From Moringa oleifera (lineage: Eukaryota > Streptophyta > Magnoliopsida > Brassicales > Moringaceae), in assembly GCA_021397835.1 (NCBI GenBank), contig JAJFZO010000047.1:190001-254000 (forward strand): a DNA stretch of 64,000 nt, written 5' to 3'. Under the pieces are notes generated by a model. The model did no database searches. It was not told the DNA's origin and saw only the letters and a program-made list of their open reading frames with translations. Positions 21,816 through 34,000 of the stretch are shown here, in pieces. Positions within the stretch are counted from its first letter, which is position 1. Every line of letters starts with the position of its first letter. Both the position numbers and the translations under genes were made by a program.

Positions 21816-22214
21816 AGGCTCCCTCTCCGGAATCGAACCCTAATTCTCCGTCACCCGTCACCACCATAGTAGGCAACTATCCTACCATCAAAAGTTGATA
21901 AGGCAGAAATTTGAATGATGCGTCGCCGGCACGATGGCCTTGCGATCCGTCGAGTTATCATGAATCATCAGAGCAACGAGCGAAGCCCGCGTCGACCTTT
22001 TATCTAATAAATGCACCCTTTCCAGAAGTCAGGGTTTGTTGCACGTATTAGCTCTAGAATTACTACGGTTATCCGAGTAGTAGGTACCATCAAACAAACT
22101 ATAACTGATTTAATGAGCCATTCATAGTTTCACAGTCTGAATTAGTTCATATTTACACATGCATGGCTTAATCTTTGAGATAAGCATATGACTACTGGCA
22201 GGATCAACCAGGTA
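21811..22214 (-). rRNA. 18S ribosomal RNA, 5' fragment (~400 nt)
   Basis: The minus strand begins TACCTGGTTGATCCTGCCAG at 22214 and follows plant 18S for ~400 nt, ending at GGAGCCTGAGAA where it meets 25S. It is the same length as the matching part of the copy at 412-810 (399 nt, no indels), but about 24 bases differ. This copy keeps standard bases at many sites changed in the other (for example CATCAAACAAAC near 22088). It has its own changes, such as ttcatag for ttcgcag near 22127. Both copies have therefore diverged independently. Confidence 0.95.
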
Positions 22215-22791
22215 GCATCCTTCGAGACGCCGCGCCAATTAAGACCGAAGCATGCCGTAAGGCTCGCTAAGGCCAAAGCTGTCGCAGTCGTCGTTCAAAA
22301 TCGATGGGACGTGGGACAAATGCTTTCGCTTGGATAGGCTGAGGTTGAGGCCACTCCTGTCGCAATACTTTTTGCACCCGAGGGGACAACCGATCTCTCG
22401 TGTGCCAAAGCAGCCACATGCCAAAGCAAGCCGCGCTTGGAGCACGAGGCTCGACTTAGGTTTCCACCCATGCCCACGAGGGACATGGTGGAAAGACAAC
22501 CGACTCGAATCATCAAATTCCATTTGTGAAGGCACGCGACATAAGGTCCCGATGTCACCCATAAAATGCCAACGTATGGCTCGGGGTTGAGCTTGAAGCG
22601 ACGTGCTAGTTGACAGTTCGATGTGAGAGCATGAAGCCTGCCAACGCGCATGACTAGATCACCACTCACACATCGCACGTACAAATGGGCAGCAACAGCA
22701 CCAAACGAGCTGCAAGCCAACAAGCGAAAGGCCCATCGATCATGCAGGTCATCGTGCGCCACCACACCCATGCCGCTAAGCGCAAAATTGT
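22215..22791 (-). other. 5' external transcribed spacer (ETS), copy 2
   Basis: Homologous along its whole length to 811-1388 and equally placed between an 18S 5' end and the 317-bp repeats. Shared landmarks are the caaaatcgatgggacgtggg block (near 22300) and tcaaattccatttgtgaagg (near 22512). Differences are scattered substitutions and a few small indels. No gene is seen. Confidence 0.75.
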
Positions 22792-22833
22792 TTCAATATC
22801 AAGGGACGATTCTTCAATGGCAAGGGACCACCA
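22780..22833 (-). promoter_or_regulatory. Candidate rRNA gene promoter region, duplicated 15-bp motif (copy 2)
   Basis: ttcaatatcaaggga (22792-22806) and ttcaatggcaaggga (22813-22827) repeat the arrangement seen at 1389-1424 with the same 21-bp offset and the same distance (~578 bp) to the 18S start. Repeat sequence starts directly after. Conservation between two diverged spacers supports a functional site, at least in the ancestral unit. Confidence 0.4.
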
Positions 22834-25660
22834 ATGAGGCCTTTGCAGCAGGGGTCTCAAAATGTGCCTAGGCTGGCCGTGTGGCTCGCTCGTTGCTAAC
22901 GATCGACGATCGTGTCGTCGATCACGTTGTGCAACAAGTCCGCTTCCAGGCAAGCCTGAGCGTCGAGATCCAACCCTGCGTTCACCACCTCGAGGGCCTG
23001 CGACAAAGCACTTCGCGTGCTCAAAATCCCCCCAACGGTTTAGCCCTCACGTAGCATGCATCATCGTTAACTTCGCCGCCCACACCATCGAGCTTGTCCA
23101 GCCACATCCTAGCTCATTATCCCATGATTATTCTCGCTTAGTTTCCCACGTTTTTCCCACCGATGAGGCCTTGGCAGTAGGGGTGTCACAACGTGCCCAG
23201 GCTGGCCGTGTGGCTCGCTCGTTGGTAACGGTCGACGATCGTGTCGTCGATCGCGCTGCACAACAAGTCCGCCTAAGCAAGCCTGAGCGTCGAGATCCAA
23301 CCCCACGTCTGCCGCCTCGAGGGCCTGCGACGAAGCACTCCGCATGCTCGAAATCCCCCTAACAATTTGGCCCTCACGTAGCATGCATCATCGTTAGCTT
23401 CGCCGCACACACCATCGAGCTTGTCTAGCAACATCCCAGCTCATTATCCCACAATTATTCTCGCTTCGTTGCCCATGTTTTTCCCACCGATGAGGCCTTG
23501 GCAGCAGGGGTGCCAAGGCTGGCCGTGTCACTCGCTCATTGCTGATGGCCGACGATTGTGTCGTTGATCGCGCGGCGCAACGAGTCCGTCGAGGCAAGCC
23601 TGAGCGTCGAGATCCAACCCCACGTCTGCCGCCTCAAGGGCTTGTGACGAAGCACTACGCATGCTCGAAATCCCCCCAACGATTTGGCCCTCACGTAGCA
23701 TGCATCATCGTTAGCTTCGCCACCCACACCATCGAGCTTGTCTAGCCATATCCCAGCTCATTATCACATGATTATTCTCGCTTTGTTGCCCACGTTTTTC
23801 GTACCAATGAGGCCTTGGCAGCAGGGGTGCCCAGGCTAGCCGTGTGGCTCGCTCGTTGCTAACGGTCGACGATTGTGTCGTCGATCACACTGCGCAACGA
23901 GTCCGCCTAGGCAAGCCTGAGCGTTGAGATCCAACCCCACATCTGCCGCCTCGAGGGCCTGCGATGAAGCACTCCGCATGCTCGATATCCCTCCAACGAT
24001 TTGGCCTTCGCGTAGCATGCATCATCGTTAGCTTCGCCGCCCAGACCATCGAGCTTGTCTAGCCACAACCCAGCTCATTATCCCACGATTATTCTCGCTT
24101 CGTTGCCCACGTTTTTCGTACCAATGAGGCCTTGGCAGCAGGGGTGCCCAGGCTAGCCGTCTGGCTCGCTCGTTGCTAACGGTCGACGATCATGTCGTCG
24201 ATCGCGCTGCGCAACGAGTTCGCCTAGGCAAGCCTGAGCGTCGAGATCCAACCCCACGTCTGCCGCCTCAAGGGCCTACGACGAAGCACTTCGCATGCTC
24301 GATATCCCTCCAACGATTTGGCCTTCGCGTAGCATGCATCATCGTTAGCTTCGTCGCCCACACCATCAAGCTTGTCTAGCCACATCCCTGCTCATTATCC
24401 CATGATTATTCTCGCTTCGTTGCCCACGTTTTTCGTACCAATGAGGCCTTGGCAGCAGGGGTGCCCAGGCTAGCCGTGTGGCTTGCTCGTTGCTAACGGA
24501 CGACGATAGAGTCATCGACCATGCTGCACAACGAGTCCACCTTGGCAAGCCTGAGCGTCGAGATCAAACCCCACGTCTGCCGCCTCGAGGGCCTGCGATG
24601 AAGCGCTCCGCATGCTCGAAATCCCCCCAATAGTTTGGCCCTCACGTAGCATGCATCATTGTTTGCTTCACAGCCCACACCATCGAGCTTGTCTAGCCAC
24701 ATCCCAGCTCATTATCCCACGATTATTCTCGCTTCATTGCCCACGTTTTTCGCACTATTGAGGCCTTGGCAGTAGGGGTACCCAGGCTGGCCGTATGGCT
24801 CGCTCGTTGCTAACAGACGGCAATAGTGTCATCGATCACAATGCACAACGAGTCCACCTAGGCAAGCCTGAGCGTCGAGATCAAACCCCACATCTGTCGC
24901 CTCGAGGGCCTGCGATGAAGTACTCCGCATGCTCGAAATCCCACCAACAATTTGGCCCTCACGGAGCATGCATCATTGTTTGCTTCGCAAACCATTCCAT
25001 CGAGCTTGTCTAGCCATATCCCAGCTCATTATCCCACGATTATTCTTGCTTCGTAGCCCACATTTTTCCCACCAGCGAGGCCTTGGCAGTAGGGGCACCC
25101 AGGCTGGCCGTGTGGCTCGCTCGTTGCTAACGGCCAACGATCGTGTCGTCGATCGCGCTGCGTAATGAGTCCGCCTAGGCAAGCCTGAGCGTCGAGATCC
25201 AACCCAACGTTTGCTGCCTCGAGGGCCTACGATGAAGCACTCCGCATGCTCGAAATCCCCCCAACGATTTGGCCCTCACGTAGCATGCATCATCGTTAGC
25301 TTCGCTACCCACACCATCGAGCTTGTCTAGCCACATCCCAGCTCATTATCCCACGATTATTCTCCCTTCGTTGCCCACGTTTTTCCCACCGATGAGGCCT
25401 TGGCAGTAGGGGTGCCCAAGCTGGCCGTGTGGCTCGCTCGCTCCTAACAGCCGACGATAGTGTCATCGATCACGCTGCCCAATGAGTCCACCTAGGCAAG
25501 CATAAGCATCGAGATCCATCCCCACGTCTGCTAACTCGACGGCTTACGATGAAGCACTCCGCATGCTCGAAATCCCCCCAACATTTTGGCCCTAACATAG
25601 CATGCATCATGGTTTGCTTCGCCGCCCACAACATCGAGCTAGTCTAGCCACATCCCAGTT
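22828..25660. repeat. Promoter-proximal zone of array 2
   Basis: These first ~9 units resemble array 1 most closely (gcatgctcgaaatcc, gttgctaacgg). The first two carry the tcacaacgtgcc-type ~11-bp insertion (near 22855 and 23185) that is otherwise seen only in array 1. The unit order next to the promoter is thus partly shared between the two spacers. Confidence 0.7.
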
Positions 25661-26279
25661 CATTATCCTACGATTATTCTCGCTTCGTTGCCCACGTTTT
25701 TCCAACCGATGAGGCCTTGGCAGCAGGGGTGCCTAGGCTGGCCGTGTGGCTCGCTCGTTGCTAATGGCCGACGATCTTGTCGTCGATCGCGCTGCGCAAC
25801 GAGTCCGCCTAGGCAAGCATGGGCGTCGAGATCCAATCCCACGTCTGCCGCCCCGACGGCCTGCGAAGAAGCACTCCGCATTCTCGAAATCCCCCCAATG
25901 ATTTAGCCCTCGCGTAGCATGCATCATCGTGAGCTTCGCCGCCCACACCATCGAGCTTGTCTAGCCATATCCCAGCACATTATCCCACGATTATTCTCGC
26001 TTCGTTGTCCACGTTTTTCCCACCAATGAGGCCTTGGCAGTAGGGGTGCCGAGGCTGGCTGTGTGGCTCGCACGTTTCTAACGGCCGACGATCGCATCGT
26101 CGATCGCGCTGCGCAACGAGTCCGCCTAGGCAGCATGGGCGTCGAGATCCACCCCACGTCTGCCGCCCCGACGGCCTGCGAAGAAGCACTCCCGCATTCT
26201 CGAAATCCCCCCAATGATTTGCCCTCGCGTAGCATGCATCATGTGAGCTTCGCCGCCCACACCATCGAGCTTGTCTAGC

Positions 26280-28850
26280 CATATCCCAGCTCATTATCCC
26301 ACGATTATTCTCGCTTCGTTGCCCACGTTTTTCCCACCGATGAGGCCTTGGCAGTAGGGGTGCCGAGGCTGGCCGTGTGGCTCGTTCGTTTCTAACGGCC
26401 AACGATCGTGTCGTCGATCACGCTGCGCAATGAGACCGCCTAGGCAAGCATGAGCGTCGAGATCCAACCCCACGTCTGTCGCCCCAAGGGCCTGCGACAA
26501 AGCACTCCGCATGCTCGAATCCCCCCCAACAATTTGGCCCTCACGTAGCATGCATCATCGTTAGCTTCGCCGTCCACTCCATCGATCTTGTCTGGCCACA
26601 TCCCAGCTCATTATCCCACGATTATTCTCGCTTCATTGCCCACGTTTTTTCCCACTGATGAGGCCTTGGCAGGAGGGGTGGCAAGGCTGGCTGTGTGGCT
26701 CACTCGTTGTTAACGGGCGACGATAGTGCCATCGATCACGCTGCACAATGAGTCCACCTCGGCAAGCCTGAGCGTCGAGAACAAACCCCACGTCTGCCGC
26801 CTCGAGGGCCCTACGAAGAAGCACGCCGCATTCTCGAAATCCCCCCAACGATTTGGCCCTCGCGTAGCATGCATCATCGTGAGCTTCGCCGCCCACACCA
26901 TCGATCTTGTCTAGCCATATCCCAGCTCATTATCCCACGATTATTCTCGCTTCGTTGCCCACGTTTTTTCCCACTGATGAGGCCTTGGCAGTAGGGGTGC
27001 CCAAGCTGGCCGTGTGGCTCGCTCGTTGCTAAAGGCCGACGATCGTGTCGTCGATCGCGCTACGCAACGAGTCTGCCTAGGCAAACATGAGCGTCGAGAT
27101 CAAACCCCACGTCTGCCCCCTCGAGGGCCTGCGATGAAGCACTCCGCAGTCTCGAAATCCCCCCAACGATTTGGCCCTCGCGTAGCATGCATCATCGTGA
27201 GCTTCGTCACCCACACCATCAAGCTTGTCTAGCCATATCCCAGCTCATTATCCCACGATTATTCTCGCTTCGTTGCCCACGTTTTTCCCACCAATGAGGC
27301 CTTGGCAGTAGGGGTGCCGAGGCTGGCCGTGTGGCTCGCTCGTTTCTAACGGCCAGCGATCGTGTCGCCGATCGCGCTGCGCAACGAGTCCGCCTAGGCA
27401 AGCATGGGCGTCGAGATCCAACCCCACGTCTGCCGCCCCGACGGCCTATGAAGAAGCACGCCGCATTCTCGAAATCCCCCCAATGATTTGGCCCTCGCGT
27501 AGCATGTATCATCGTGAGCTTCGCCGCCCACACCGTCGAGCTTGTCTACCCATATCCCAGCTCACTATCCCACGATTATTCTCGCTTCGTTGCCCACGTT
27601 TTTCCCACCAATAAGGCCTCGGCAGTAGGGGTGCCGAGGTTGGCCGTGTGGCTCGCTCGTTTCTAACGGCCGACGATCGTGTCGTCAATCGCGCCGCGCA
27701 ACGAGTCCGCCTTGGCAAGCATGGGCGTCGAGATCCAACCCCACGTCTGCCGCCCCGAGGGCCTGCGAAGAAGCACTCCGCAATCTCCAAATCCCCCCAA
27801 CGATTGAGCCCTCGTGTAGCATGCATCATCGTGAGCTTCGTCGCCCACACCATCGAGCTTGTCTAGCCATATCCCAGCTCATTATCCCATGATTATTCTC
27901 ACTTCGTTGCCCATGTTTTTCCCACCGATGAGGCCTTGGCAGTAGGGGTGCCGAGGCTGGCCCTGTGGCTCGCTCGTTTCTAACGGCCAACGATCGTGTC
28001 GTCGATCGCGCTGCGAAATGAGTCCGCCTAGGCAAGCATGAGCGTCGAGATCCAACCCCACGTCTGTCACCCCAAGGGCCTGCGACGAAGCACTCCGCAT
28101 GCTCGAATCCCCCCCAACAATTTGGCCCTCACGTAGCATGCATCATTGTTAGCTTCACCGCCCACACCATCGATCTTGTCTGGCCACATCCCAGCTCATT
28201 ATCCCATGATTATTCTCGCTTCGTTGCCCACGTTTTTTCCCACTGATGAGGCCTTGGCAGGAGGGGTGGCAAGGCTGGCCGTGTGGCTCACTCGTTGTTA
28301 ACGGGCGACGATAGTGTCATCGATCACGCTGCACAATGAGTCCACCTCGGCAAGCCTGAGCGTCGAGAACAAACCCCAAGTCTGCCGCCTCGAGGGCCCT
28401 ACGAAGAAACACGCCGCATTCTCGAAATTCCCTCAACGATTTGGCCCTCGCGTAGCATGCATCATCGTGAGCTTCGCCGCCCACACCATCGATCTTGTCT
28501 AGCCACATCCCAGCTCATTATCCCATGATTATTCTCGTTTCGTTGCCCACATTTTTTCCCACTGATGAGGCCTTGGCAGTAGGGGTGCCCAAGCTGGCCG
28601 TGTGGCTCGCTCGTTGCTAAAGGCCGATGATCGTGTCGTCGATCGCGCTGCGCAACGAGTCTGCCTAGGCAAGCATGAGCGTCGAGATCAAACCCCACGT
28701 CTGCCGCCTTGAGGGCCTGCGATGAAGCACTCCGCATTCTCGAAATCCCCCCAACGATTTGGCCCTCGCGTAGCATGCATCATCGTGAGCTTCACCGCCC
28801 ACACCATCAAGCTTGTCTAGCCATATCCCAGGTCATTATCCCACGATTAT
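26280..28850. repeat. Five-unit higher-order repeat (1588 bp), two copies
   Basis: The stretch from about 26.29 to 27.2 kb matches the stretch from about 27.88 to 28.8 kb at an offset of 1588 bp, with shared rare variants such as a gtcgagaacaaacc block (26775 and 28363) and cccccccaac (about 26520 and 28108). The offset equals five 317-bp units plus three bases. Confidence 0.65.
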
Positions 28851-31439
28851 TCTCGCTTCGTTGCCCACGTTTTTTCCCACTGATGAGGCCTTGGCAGGAG
28901 GGGTGGCAAGGCTGGCCGTGTTGCTCACTCGCTGTTAACGGGCAACGACAGTGTCATCGATCACGCTGCACAATGAGTCCACCTCGACAAGCCTGAGCGT
29001 CGAGATCAAACCCCACGTCTGCCGCCTCGAGGGCCCTACGAAGAAGCACTCCGCATTCTCGTAATCCCCCCAACGATTTGGCCCTCACGTAGCATGCATC
29101 ATCGTGAGCTTCGTCGCCCACACCATCGAGCTTGTCTAGCCATATCCCAGCTCATTATCCCACGATTATTCTCGCTTTGTTGCCCAAGTTTTTCACACAG
29201 ATGAGACCTTAGCAGTAGGGGTGCCGAGGCTGGCTGTGTGGCTCGCTCGTTTCTAATGGCGAACGATCGTGTCATCGATCGCGCTGCGCAACGAGTCCAC
29301 CTAGGCAGGCATGAGCGTCGAGATCAAACCACACGTCTGCCGCCTCGAGGGCCCTACGAAGAAGCACTCCGTATTCTCGAAATCCTCCCAACGATTTGGC
29401 CCTCGAGTAGCATTCATCATCGTGAGCTTCGCCGCCCACACCATCGAGCATGTCTAGCCATATCCCAGCTCATTATCCCATGATTATTCTCGCTTCGTTG
29501 CCCACGTTTTTTCCACATATGAGACCTTGGCAGTAGGGGTGCCGAGGCTGGCTGTGTGGCTCGCTCGTTTCTAACGGCCAACGATCGTGTCGTCGATCGC
29601 ACTGCGCAACGAGTCCGCCTAGGCAAGCATGAGCGTAGAGATCCAACCACACGTCTGTCGCCCGAAGGTCCTGCGACGAAGCACTCCACATGCTCGAAAT
29701 CCCCCCAACAATTTGGCCCTCACAAAGCATGCATCATCGTTAGCTTCGCTGGCCACACCATCGAGCTTGTCTGGCCACATTCCAGCTCATTATCCCACGA
29801 TTATTCTCGCTTCATTGCCCACGTTTTTTCCAACTGATGAGGCCTTGGCAGGAGGGGTGGCAAGGCTGGCTGTGTGGCTCACTCGTTGTTAACGGGCGAC
29901 GATAGTGTCATCGATCACGCTCCACAAGGAGTCCACCTCGGCAAGCCTGAGCTTTGAGGTCAAACCCCACGTCTGCCGCCTCGAGGGCCCTGCGAAGAAG
30001 CACTCCGCATTCTCGAAATCCCCCAAACGATTTGGCCCTCGTGTAGCATGCATCATCGTGAGCTTCGCCGCCCACGCCATCGAGCTTGTCTAGCCATATC
30101 CCAGCTCATTATCCCATGATTATTCTCGCTTCGTTGCCCACGTTTTTCCCACAGATGAGACCTTGGCAGTAGGGGTGCCGAGGCTGGCTGTGTGGCTCGT
30201 TCGTTTCTAACGGCGAACGATCGTGTCGTCAATCGTGCTGCGCAACGAGTCCGCCTAGGCAAGCATGAGCGTCGAGATCCAACCCCACGTCTGTTGCCCC
30301 GAGGGCCTACGACAAAGCACTCCGCATGCTCGAAATCCCCCCAAAAATTTGGTCCTCACATAGCATGCATCATCGTTAGCTTCGTCGCCCACACCATCGA
30401 GCTTGTCTAGCCACACCCCAGCTCATTATCCCACGATTATTCTCGCTTTGTTGCCCACGTTTTTTCCCACTGATGAGGCCTTGGCAGTAGGGGTGCCCCG
30501 GTTGGCCGTGTGGCTCGCTCGTTGCTATAGGCCGACGATCGTGTCGTCGATCGCGCTGCGCAACGAGTTCGCCTAGGGAAGCGAGAGCATCGAGATCAAA
30601 CCCCACGTCTGCTGCCTCGAGGGCCTACGATGAAGCACTCCGCATTCTCGAAATCCCCCCAACGATTTGGCCCTCGCGTAGCATGCATCATCGTGAGCTT
30701 CGCCGCCCACACCATCGAACTTGTCTAGCCATATCCCAGCTCATTATCTCACGATTATTCTCACTTCGTTGCCCACGTTTTTCCCACCAATGAGGCCTCG
30801 GCAGTAGGGGTGCCGAGGCTGGCCGTGTGGCTCGCTCGTTTCTAATGGCCAACGATCGTGTTGTCGATCGCGCTGCGCAATGAGTCCGCCTAGGCAAGCA
30901 TGGGCGTCGAGATCCAACCCCACGTCTGCCGCCCTGAGGGCCTGCAAAGAAGCACTCCGCAATCTCAAAATCCCCCCAACGATTTAGCCCTCGCGTAGCA
31001 TGCATCATTGTGAGCTTCGCCGCCCACACCATCGAGCTTGTCTAGCCATATCCCAGCTCATTATCCCTTGATTATTCTCACTTCGTTGCCCACGTTTTTT
31101 CCCACTGATGAGGCCTTGGCAGGAGGGGTGGCAAGGCTGGCCGTGTGGCTCACTCGTTGTTAACGGGCGACGATAGTGTCATCGATCACGTTGCACAATG
31201 AGTCCACCTCGGCAAGCCTGAGCGTCGAGATCAAACCCCACGTCTGCCGCCTCGAGGGCCCAACAAAGAAGCACTCCGCATTCTCGAAATCCCCCCAACG
31301 ATTTGGCCCTCGCGTAGCATGCATCATCATGAGCTTCGCCGCCCACACCATCGATCTTGTCTAGCCACATCTCAACTCATTATGCCACGATTATTCTCGC
31401 TTCGTTGCCCATGTTTTTTCCCACGGATGAGGCCTTGGC

Positions 31440-34000
31440 AGGTGGGGTGGGAAGGATGGCCGTGTGGCTCGCTCGTTGCTAACGGGCGATGATAGTGTCA
31501 TCGATCACGCTGCACAACGAGTCCACCTCGGCAAGCCTGTGCGTTGAGATCAAGCCCCACAACTGCCGCCTCGAGGGCCCTACGAAGAAGCACTCCGCAT
31601 TCTCGAAATCCCCCCAACGATTTGGCCCTCGCGTAGCATGCATCATCATGAGCTTCGCCGCCCTCACCATCGAGCATGTCTAGAAATATCCCAGCTCATT
31701 ATCCCACGATTATTCTCGCTTCTTTGCCCACGTTTTTCCCACAGATGAGACCTTGGCAGTAGGGGTGCCGAGGCTGGCTTTGTGGCTCGCTCATTGCTAT
31801 AGGCCGACGATCGTGTCGTCGATCGCACTGCGCAACGAGTCCGCCTAGGCAAGCATGAGCGTCGAGATCCAACCCCACGTCTGTCGCCCAGAGGTCCTGC
31901 GACGAAGCACTCCACATGCTCGAAATCCCCCCAACAATTTGGCCCTCACGAAGCATGCATCATCGTTAGCTTCGCTGCCCACACCATCGAGCTTGTCTGG
32001 CCACATCCCAGCTCATTATCCCACGATTATTCTCGCTTCGTTGCCCACGTTTTTTCCCACGGATGAGGCCTTGGCAGGAGGAGTGGCAAGGCTAGCCGTG
32101 TGGCTCCCTCGTTGCTAACGGGCGACGATAGTGTCATCGATCACGCTGCACAACGAGTCCACCTTGGCGAACCTGTGCGTCGAGATCAAACCACACATCT
32201 GCCGCCTCGAGGGCCCTACGAAGAAGCACTCCGTATTCTCGAAATCCTCCCAACGATTTGGCCCTCGCGTAGCATGCATCATCGTGAGCTTCGCCGCCCA
32301 CACCATCGAGCATGTCTAGCCATATCCCAGCTCATTATCCCACGATTATTCTCGCTTCGTTGCCCACGTTTTTCCCACATATGAGACCTTGGCAGTAGGG
32401 GTGCCGAGGCTGGCTGTGTGGCTCGCCCGTTTCTAACGGCCAACGATCGTGTCGTCGATCGCACTGTGCAACGAGTCCGCCTAGGCAAGCATGAACGTCG
32501 AGATCCAACCACACGTCTGTCGCCCGGAGGTCCTGCGACGAAGCACTCCACATGCTCGAAATCCCCCCAACAATTTGGCCCTCACGAAGCATGCATCATC
32601 GTTAGCTTCGCTGGCCACACCATCGAGCTTGTCTGGCCACATCCCAGCTCATTATCCCACGATTATTCTCGCTTCGTTGCCCACGTTTTTTCCCACGGAT
32701 GAGGCCTTGGCAGGAGGGGTGGCAAGGCTAGCTGTGTGGCTCCCTCGTTGCTAACAGGCGACGATAGTGTCATCGATCACGCTACACAACGAGTCCAACT
32801 CGGCAAACCTGTGCGTCGAGATCAAACCCCACGTCTGCCGCCTCGAGGGCCCTACGAAGAAGCACTCCGTATTCTCGAAATCCTCCCAACGATTTGGCCC
32901 TCGCGTAGCATGCATCATCGTGACCTTCGCCGCCCACACCATCGATCTTGTCCAGCCACATCCCAGCTCATTATGCCACGATTATTCTCGCTTCGTTGCC
33001 CATGTTTTTTCCCACGGATGAGGCCTTGGAAGGTGGGGTGGGAAGGATGGCCGTGTGGCTCGCTCGTTGCTAACGGGCGACGATAGTGTCATCGATCACG
33101 CTGCACAACGAGTCCACCTCGGCAAGCCTGTGCGTCGAGATCAAGCCCCACGTCTGCCGCCTCGAGGGCCCTACGAAGAAGCACTCCGCATTCTCGAAAT
33201 CCTCCCAACAATTTGGCCCTCGCGTAGCATGCATCATCATGAGCTTCGCCGCCCACACCATCGAGCATGTCTAGTAATATCCCAGCTCATTATCCCATGA
33301 TTATTCTCGCTTCGTTGCCCACGTTTTTCCCACATATGAGACCTTGGCAGTAGGGGTGCCGAGGTTGGCTTTTTGGCTCGCTCATTGCTATAGGCCGACG
33401 ATCGTGTCGTCGATCGCACTGCGCAACGAGTCCGCCTAGGCAAGCATGAGCATCGAGATCCAACCCCACGTCTGTCGCCCGGAGGTCCTGCGATGAAGCA
33501 CTCCACATGCTCGAAATCCCCCCAACAATTTGGCCCTCACGAAGCATGCATCATCGTTAGCTTCGCTGGCCACACCATCGAGCTTGTTTGGCCACATCCC
33601 AACTCATTATCCCACGATTATTCTCGCTTCGTTGCCCACGTTTTTTCCCACGGATGAGGCCTTGGCAGGAGGGGTGGCAAGGCTAGCCGTGTGGCTCCCT
33701 CGTTGCTAACGGGCGACGATAGTGTCATCGATCACGCTGCACAACGAGTCCACCTCGGCAAACCTGTGCGTCGAGATCAGACCACACATCTGCCGCCTCG
33801 AGGGCCCTACGAAGAAGCACTCCGTATTCTCGAAATCCTCCCAACGATTTGGCCCTCGCGTAGCATGCATCATCGTGAGCTTCGCCGCCCACACCATCGA
33901 GCATGTCTAGCCATATCCCAGCTCATTATCCCACGATTATTCTCGCTTCGTTGCCCACGTTTTTACCACATATGAGACCTTGGCAGTAGGGGTGCCGAGG
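31440..34000. repeat. Five-unit higher-order repeat (1591 bp), two copies
   Basis: Units at about 31.45-32.4 kb and 33.05-34.0 kb match at a constant offset of 1591 bp. They share a ggatggccgtgtgg variant (31454 and 33045) and a cacacatctgccgcc variant (about 32190 and 33783). This zone has a T6 tract, gggcgacgatagtgtcatcg and gcattctcgaaat as family marks. Confidence 0.6.

Larger units (their letters stand above)
21098..22214 (-). pseudogene. Chimeric 18S-25S rRNA pseudogene (internally deleted rDNA unit)
   Basis: In the rRNA sense, 18S nt 1 to ~400 (22214 down to 21816) run directly into the last ~715 nt of 25S (21815 down to 21098). The junction is at 21811-21815, where the plus strand reads TTCTC. 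Intact 18S (copy at 407-411) and standard 25S both contain TTCTC at this point, so the join has 5 bp of microhomology. The rest of 18S, ITS1, 5.8S, ITS2 and most of 25S are gone. The flanks are correct for both ends: 5' ETS on the 18S side, 25S-proximal spacer on the other. This is therefore one deleted rDNA unit and not two random fragments. It cannot make functional rRNA. An assembly join across the missing genes is the main alternative. Confidence 0.88.

Noticed and set aside
21558..21869. A 103-codon open frame on the plus strand
   Set aside because: It is antisense to 25S and crosses the 18S/25S junction; the sequence is conserved as rRNA.
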